From contig CATKZP010000017.1 of NCBI GenBank assembly GCA_949841355.1, forward strand, positions 1 to 64,000: a stretch of 64,000 nt of DNA, written 5' to 3'. Shown in pieces: positions 60,514 through 64,000 of the stretch; the first letter of the stretch is position 1, and every line of letters starts with the position of its first letter. Both the position numbers and the translations under genes were made by a program. The notes beneath the pieces were generated by a model, which searched no databases, was not told where the DNA came from, and saw only the letters and a program-made list of their open reading frames with translations. Source of the stretch: an uncultured Oscillospiraceae bacterium. Its GTDB lineage: Bacteria; Bacillota; Clostridia; Oscillospirales; Oscillospiraceae.

Positions 60514-61641
60514 TTAATCGGTGGAAATGTACTCGCCCAGGACGTAGCCGTACATAGTGGCTCCGTTCACGTCGATGTAGCTGATCTGGTACCAGCCGTT
60601 TCCGGCCTCCGCCACTACGTGGACGGGATTGCTGTTGACCAGGCTGCCTATGACCTCGTTGGAGGTGCCCGGACCGGAGCGCACCCGCAGGCCGCTGTCG
60701 GCGCCCACGACGACGCCGTCCTTGCCCACGGTCACGGAGCCGCCGGGGGCCTGGCTGGCGGGGGGCTCGCTGGCCGGGGGCTGGGACTCGGAGGGAGCCG
60801 CCGAGTGAACGGGATTGGACCCCGCCAGCGCGCGGACGATACACTGCACGGACACGCCGCCGGCCTCGGCGGTGATGTATACGTTGTGGAACGCGCCGCT
60901 GCTGTTCACGTTGGAGACGTAGCCGGTGCTGCTCACAGTGACCCACTCGGGGTTGGTGGAGCTCCAGGTCACCGGACCGGTCCAGTCGGCGGGGGTGAAC
61001 TCAGCGGTGAGCTGCTCGCCCTGGCCAACCGCCAGGGTGAAGTCGGTGGTGGCCTGTCCATAGGAGGTTTTCAGCACAATGCCGGACAGGGTGGGCTGAA
61101 CCGGGTCCACAGGGGCGGAGGGCTGGACCGGGTCCACGGGAGCGGTGGGCTGGGTGATATCCGGCGTGGGCAGGACCGGCCCCTGGCTGACGGGAGACTG
61201 GGACGGGGAGGTGGTGGGCTTGTCCTTGTTTTCGTGAAGCTGTGGGTAGAGCGAGGTGAACACGATGACCAGCGCAGCCACGATGATGACCAGCGAGCAC
61301 AGGAAGGTGATGAGCCGGGGCCAGTTGACGGGAGGCAGGTCGAAGCCGCCGCTCTGCTTGGGGGCCAGCCGCTTGCCGCCCTTGGGCCGGGGGGCGTAAT
61401 ATTCCTCCTCCGGCTCGTCGTCAAAGGCGTCCTGGCCGTCGAAGATGAAGCCGTCGTCCAGCTCCTCCTCGTTTCGCTCCCGGGCGCGGGAGCGGGAGGG
61501 AGGGGGGGCCTCGTCACGGGCGGGGGCGCGGCGGGGGTCGTTGCGCTCCCCGCAGAAGGGGCAGCGCCGGTAGGTGGCGCTGTAGTCCTCGCCGCAGGCG
61601 GCGCAGTGAATCAGGGTGTCACGGGAAGACTTGGACGGCAT
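60514..61641 (-). CDS. Zinc-ribbon membrane protein with Ig-like and SH3 domains
   Basis: A 375-residue protein. An N-terminal cytoplasmic zinc ribbon (CAACG...CPFCG, residues 13-33) is followed by an acidic, basic and tyrosine-rich linker and a single membrane helix (LITFLCSLVIIVAALVIVFTSL, about 110-131). A Pro/Thr/Ser/Gln-rich stalk with repeats of PVDPVQPSA/T leads to an Ig-like BIG_2 domain (about 190-270). A second Pro-rich spacer and a C-terminal bacterial SH3 domain (VVGADSGLRVRSGPGTSNEVIGSL..., about 310-375) complete it. Layout suggests an envelope-anchored protein binding peptidoglycan or peptides outside. A promoter with TTGACG/TAAGAT lies upstream. Confidence 0.8.
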   Translation of the reverse strand: MPSKSSRDTLIHCAACGEDYSATYRRCPFCGERNDPRRAPARDEAPPPSRSRARERNEEELDDGFIFDGQDAFDDEPEEEYYAPRPKGGKRLAPKQSGGFDLPPVNWPRLITFLCSLVIIVAALVIVFTSLYPQLHENKDKPTTSPSQSPVSQGPVLPTPDITQPTAPVDPVQPSAPVDPVQPTLSGIVLKTSYGQATTDFTLAVGQGEQLTAEFTPADWTGPVTWSSTNPEWVTVSSTGYVSNVNSSGAFHNVYITAEAGGVSVQCIVRALAGSNPVHSAAPSESQPPASEPPASQAPGGSVTVGKDGVVVGADSGLRVRSGPGTSNEVIGSLVNSNPVHVVAEAGNGWYQISYIDVNGATMYGYVLGEYISTD

Positions 61642-61691
61642 ATTGGGATTCCTCCTTGGCCGGGAAAACTCGAAACTTGTCGGTTATCCCT

Positions 61692-61720
61692 ATCTTACAC
61701 GTTTTGCACCCGTTCGTCAA
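61692..61720 (-). promoter_or_regulatory. Promoter of the SH3-domain protein gene
   Basis: Minus strand TTGACG (61715-61720), 17-bp spacer, TAAGAT (61692-61697). Confidence 0.7.
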
Positions 61721-61754
61721 TCCCTTTATTATGTAACCCTGCTGCGTTTTGCCC

Positions 61755-61783
61755 TTGCGGGCCGGGCGGAAATGGAGTATAAT
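61755..61783 (+). promoter_or_regulatory. Promoter of the CbbX-type ATPase gene
   Basis: TTGCGG (61755-61760), 17-bp spacer, consensus TATAAT (61778-61783). Confidence 0.72.
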
Positions 61784-61845
61784 CGGATCAATCAGTTTCA
61801 CGCCCGGGCCCGCCCGGGCGGATATAGAGAAGGAGCGTGCCAGCC

Positions 61846-63318
61846 ATGTCCCAGCCCATGACCCCAGCCGCCGTACATAAGCAATACGACGAGGCGATGA
61901 CCGCCTTCCGCCGCCAGATTGCCGACCCCGCCGCCCGGGTGGCCTTCGGCCGGGAGGCTGACGGCTTTATGCGCCAGTGCGCCTGCGGCGTTTGGCACGC
62001 CGACCAGGGGCTTACCCCCCTCCACGTGGAGTACTATAACGCCCTTTATTCCAAGGGGAACCCGGTGCCCACCGCTTTGTACTGGGAGCTGGCCTCCGCG
62101 GTGGCGGAGTTCCCCGGGTTTGCGCTGCCCAGCTTCTTCCGCCGCCTGGTCCAGGCGGACTTGGAGGGCGGGCGCAGCCAGAGCCGCCGCTTTGTGGACA
62201 CATTCACCCTGATGGCGCTGCTCTTCGCCGCGGTGGACGGCAAGGTGAGCGAGGCGGAGGCGGGGTTTGTCAATGCCTGCGCCGACTCCCTGTCGGCCTA
62301 CTGCGACCACGCCGGGGTGAGAGGCGGCAAGTCCGGGCTGGACGTGAACGAGTTTGTGGCCCGCCGCACCGACGGCGCGCCGGTCAAGACGGGCAGGCCG
62401 GAGGATGAGGCAGTATCTCCGGCCCCCGCCCAGACTGAGGCCGCCGGAACCGAGCCCCCCGCCGAGCAGGCGCCCTCCTTGGAGGAGCTGCTGGCCGAGC
62501 TGGACGGGCTGTGCGGGCTGGCCAAGGTGAAGGAGGACGTGAAGGGGCTCATCAACCTGGTGAAGGTGCGCAAGCTGCGTCAGGAGGCGGGGCTGCCCGT
62601 GCCGCCCATGTCGCTGCATCTGGTGTTTATGGGCAACCCGGGTACCGGCAAGACCACCGTGGCCCGGCTGCTGTCCAAGATCTACCACGCGGTGGGCGTA
62701 TTGAGCAAGGGGCAGCTGGTGGAGGTGGACCGCTCGGGACTGGTGGCCGGCTTTGTGGGCCAGACCGCCCTCAAGACCCAGGAGGCCATCGACAAGGCTC
62801 TGGGCGGCGTGCTGTTCATCGACGAGGCCTACGCCCTGGCCAATCAGGACAACGCCAACGACTTCGGCCGGGAGGCCATCGAAGTGCTGCTCAAGGGGAT
62901 GGAGGACCACCGGGACGACCTGATCGTCATTGTGGCCGGATATACCGACCTGATGGGAGATTTTATCCACGCCAACCCTGGTCTGGAGAGCCGGTTCAAC
63001 AAGTATTTTTACTTTGAGGACTATGACGGGGAGCAGCTGGCGGAGATTTTCCGATCCATGTGCCGGAAGAACGGCTATGAGCTGGACGAGGCGGCGGACA
63101 AGGCGGCCGCCGAGGCGTTTCAGCTGCTGTATCAGCGCCGGGACGAGAATTTCGGCAACGCCCGGGACGTGCGCAACGTGTTCGAGGCGGCGGTGGCCAG
63201 CCAGGCCAACCGGGTGGCGGCCATGGAGGCGCCGGAGAGAAAGGACCTGATGGCCCTCACCGTGGCGGACCTGGACCTGGAGGACGGAGAAGAAAATTCG
63301 GAAAAAGAGAGCGGTTGA
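61846..63318 (+). CDS. CbbX/CfxQ-type AAA+ ATPase with N-terminal helical domain
   Basis: A 490-residue protein. Residues 1-175 form an uncharacterised helical domain with a TerB-like feel (FTLMALLFAAVDGKVSEAEAGFV). A Pro/Ala linker follows, then a CbbX-family AAA+ module (about 212-440) with Walker A GNPGTGKTT (263-271), Walker B GVLFIDEAYAL, and sensor/arginine-finger region NPGLESRFNKYFYF. CbbX-type ATPases remodel protein complexes (rubisco in autotrophs; ESX or sporulation-related factors elsewhere). Start ATG 61846 with AAGGAG 10 nt upstream; a GTG 9 nt earlier is too close to that site. It is a single gene. Confidence 0.88.
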   Translation: MSQPMTPAAVHKQYDEAMTAFRRQIADPAARVAFGREADGFMRQCACGVWHADQGLTPLHVEYYNALYSKGNPVPTALYWELASAVAEFPGFALPSFFRRLVQADLEGGRSQSRRFVDTFTLMALLFAAVDGKVSEAEAGFVNACADSLSAYCDHAGVRGGKSGLDVNEFVARRTDGAPVKTGRPEDEAVSPAPAQTEAAGTEPPAEQAPSLEELLAELDGLCGLAKVKEDVKGLINLVKVRKLRQEAGLPVPPMSLHLVFMGNPGTGKTTVARLLSKIYHAVGVLSKGQLVEVDRSGLVAGFVGQTALKTQEAIDKALGGVLFIDEAYALANQDNANDFGREAIEVLLKGMEDHRDDLIVIVAGYTDLMGDFIHANPGLESRFNKYFYFEDYDGEQLAEIFRSMCRKNGYELDEAADKAAAEAFQLLYQRRDENFGNARDVRNVFEAAVASQANRVAAMEAPERKDLMALTVADLDLEDGEENSEKESG

Positions 63319-63321
63319 CCC

Positions 63322-63350
63322 TTGCGCTCTCGAAGAAAACGTGGTATGAT
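63322..63350 (+). promoter_or_regulatory. Promoter in front of the broken tRNA-Leu
   Basis: TTGCGC (63322-63327), 17-bp spacer, TATGAT (63345-63350), 12 bp before the truncated tRNA 5' end. It probably drives transcription through to the intact tRNA-Leu. Confidence 0.7.
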
Positions 63351-63362
63351 TCCTTTGCACCT

Positions 63363-63430
63363 GCCGGTGTGATGGAATTGGTAGACGTACTTGACTCAAA
63401 AGCGAGTACGCCTGCCGTTTCCAACCCCCG
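63363..63430 (+). pseudogene. Truncated tRNA-Leu (5' part)
   Basis: Its first 27 nt are identical to those of the intact tRNA-Leu 204 bp downstream (acceptor 5' strand and D-arm). The anticodon loop CTCAAAA is recognisable but its stem no longer pairs properly and the T-arm and CCA end are lost. Disruption begins at the anticodon arm, a common integrase crossover region. Confidence 0.85.
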
Positions 63431-63487
63431 CTTAACCCTTGATTTTTCAACGGTTTTGCGTTATGATGGGTTCGGCAGTTTTACGAG

Positions 63488-63531
63488 TTCTCTCCTTGGT
63501 TCTCTCCTGTCACTTGAGACGGGAGAGAACC
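63488..63531 (+). repeat. GTTCTCTCCT repeat pair and hairpin (left cluster)
   Basis: GTTCTCTCCT occurs twice at about 63488-63509; the second copy forms a hairpin with GGGAGAGAACC at 63521-63531. Similar units lie on the other side of the intact tRNA-Leu. Confidence 0.7.
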
Positions 63532-63566
63532 GGGACTCCAAAATGGAAAGGTGCGCACAACCACGT

Positions 63567-63654
63567 GCCGGTGTGATGGAATTGGTAGACGTAGCGGATT
63601 CAAAATCCGCCGGGCTAATCCCCCGTGTGGGTTCGAGTCCCACCACCGGCACCA
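63567..63654 (+). tRNA. tRNA-Leu (CAA anticodon)
   Basis: A complete 88-nt class II tRNA: acceptor GCCGGTG/CACCGGC, D-arm TGGTAGAC, anticodon stem GCGGA/TCCGC with loop TTCAAAA (anticodon CAA), long variable arm, T-loop GTTCGAGTC and an encoded CCA end. Its 3' end faces an integrase fragment, the typical integration geometry. Confidence 0.96.
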
Positions 63655-63662
63655 TTGGAAAC

Positions 63663-63697
63663 ACCCGGTTTCCCGGTTTTTGGGAGCCGGGTTTTTC
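63663..63697 (+). terminator. Terminator after tRNA-Leu
   Basis: ACCCGGTTTCCC pairs with GGGAGCCGGGT, then a TTTTTC run. Confidence 0.7.
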
Positions 63698-63710
63698 ATG
63701 CCCTTTTTGC

Positions 63711-63738
63711 CGGTTCTCTCCTGTAGTTCTCTCCTACC
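63711..63738 (+). repeat. GTTCTCTCCT repeat pair (right cluster)
   Basis: GGTTCTCTCCTGTAGTTCTC and TCCT: two direct copies of the unit seen at 63488, in the same orientation, between tRNA-Leu and the integrase fragment. Confidence 0.7.
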
Positions 63739-63750
63739 TCTCTCAAATTC

Positions 63751-63945
63751 TTAGAGGCCGGGGCGGATACCAGGGGAGATGCTGAAGGACTCATTCATTC
63801 GTGCAGCGGAGGTGTTTTTAGCGCTGGTATCCAGGTGGGCATAGATGTTCGCCGTGGTAGAGAAGTTGCTGTGGCCCAGCCATTCCTGGATTTCTTTCAT
63901 GGATACCCCGTTCTTCAACAGCAGACTGGCACAAGTATGCCCTTA
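63751..63945 (-). pseudogene. 3' fragment of a tyrosine-recombinase integrase
   Basis: The minus-strand reading from 63939 to 63751 gives HTCASLLLKNGVSMKEIQEW, then LGHSNFSTTANIYAHLDTSA and a normal C-terminal end. It contains the conserved His of HxxR, the LGH histidine and the catalytic tyrosine (NIYAHLD). Immediately upstream the frame meets a stop; dropping one G at 63940 restores a DIR-H reading, and another stop lies 45 nt further. It is therefore a decayed or frameshifted end of an integrase gene whose 5' part is absent or beyond the window. It points toward tRNA-Leu. Confidence 0.75.
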
Positions 63946-64000
63946 TGTCATAATAAGGACAAATCGGAAAACCCTTGCGGTGCAAGGCTTAATAGTGACA

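Overview
The window reads as a high-GC Gram-positive anaerobe, most likely an Oscillospiraceae gut Firmicute (Flavonifractor/Lawsonibacter/Dysosmobacter type). The grounds are AGGAGG-type ribosome sites, oxygen-sensitive chemistry (a glycyl-radical enzyme and its radical-SAM activase), a host-glycan (galacto-N-biose/lacto-N-biose) locus, and a GC-rich coding core flanked by AT-richer mobile DNA. This is inference from gene content; no ribosomal RNA is present.

Layout. 1-10.9 kb is a mosaic of mobile DNA ending at an intact tRNA-Pro. It has a Tn916-type regulatory tail (sigma-like and HTH_16 genes), a cargo block (UvrA-like ATPase, two HxlR regulators with flavodoxin-like, DUF1349 and NmrA-like partners, and a macrodomain/SirTM ADP-ribosylation pair), then mobC and repA remnants. 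Six copies of a 25-33 bp palindrome sit only in the mobile parts and bracket the cargo. 11-15.6 kb is core: a TrmB-GNAT fusion, an XRE regulator, hemolysin III and HemW. 15.6-25.3 kb is a carbohydrate locus: GH112 phosphorylase, ABC importer, AraC regulator, GalE and N-acetylhexosamine 1-kinase. 25.3-43.6 kb is mixed: chemoreceptor, two CobW/G3E GTPases, two unknown proteins, a lone serine recombinase, flotillin, a RelB-headed helical protein, a MacB-like ABC exporter, a FapA-domain protein with a CheY-like receiver, and a V4R protein with a degenerate GGDEF protein.

43.9-58.3 kb is the most unusual part, a single-direction catabolic island: glycyl-radical activase, glycyl-radical enzyme, PaaG-like crotonase, intact thiolase, thiolase paralogue lacking its catalytic cysteine and histidine, 3-hydroxyacyl-CoA dehydrogenase, canonical enoyl-CoA hydratase, sodium:solute symporter, family III CoA-transferase, PucR-type regulator and SLC13/DASS carboxylate transporter. 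The gene content suggests radical activation or cleavage of an imported carboxylate, CoA activation, then anaerobic beta-oxidation. The enzyme's cysteine motif lacks the usual Cys-X-Glu glutamate, so it may belong to an unassigned or fumarate-adding type of glycyl-radical enzyme.

58.5-63.3 kb holds a flavodoxin-like protein, a CAT-family acetyltransferase coupled to an unknown protein, a membrane SH3 protein and a CbbX-type AAA ATPase. The right edge is a second integration junction: a broken tRNA-Leu, an intact tRNA-Leu(CAA) and the 3' end of a tyrosine integrase. Both tRNA junctions share one architecture: a truncated tRNA 5' half on the chromosomal side, an intact tRNA, then mobile DNA.
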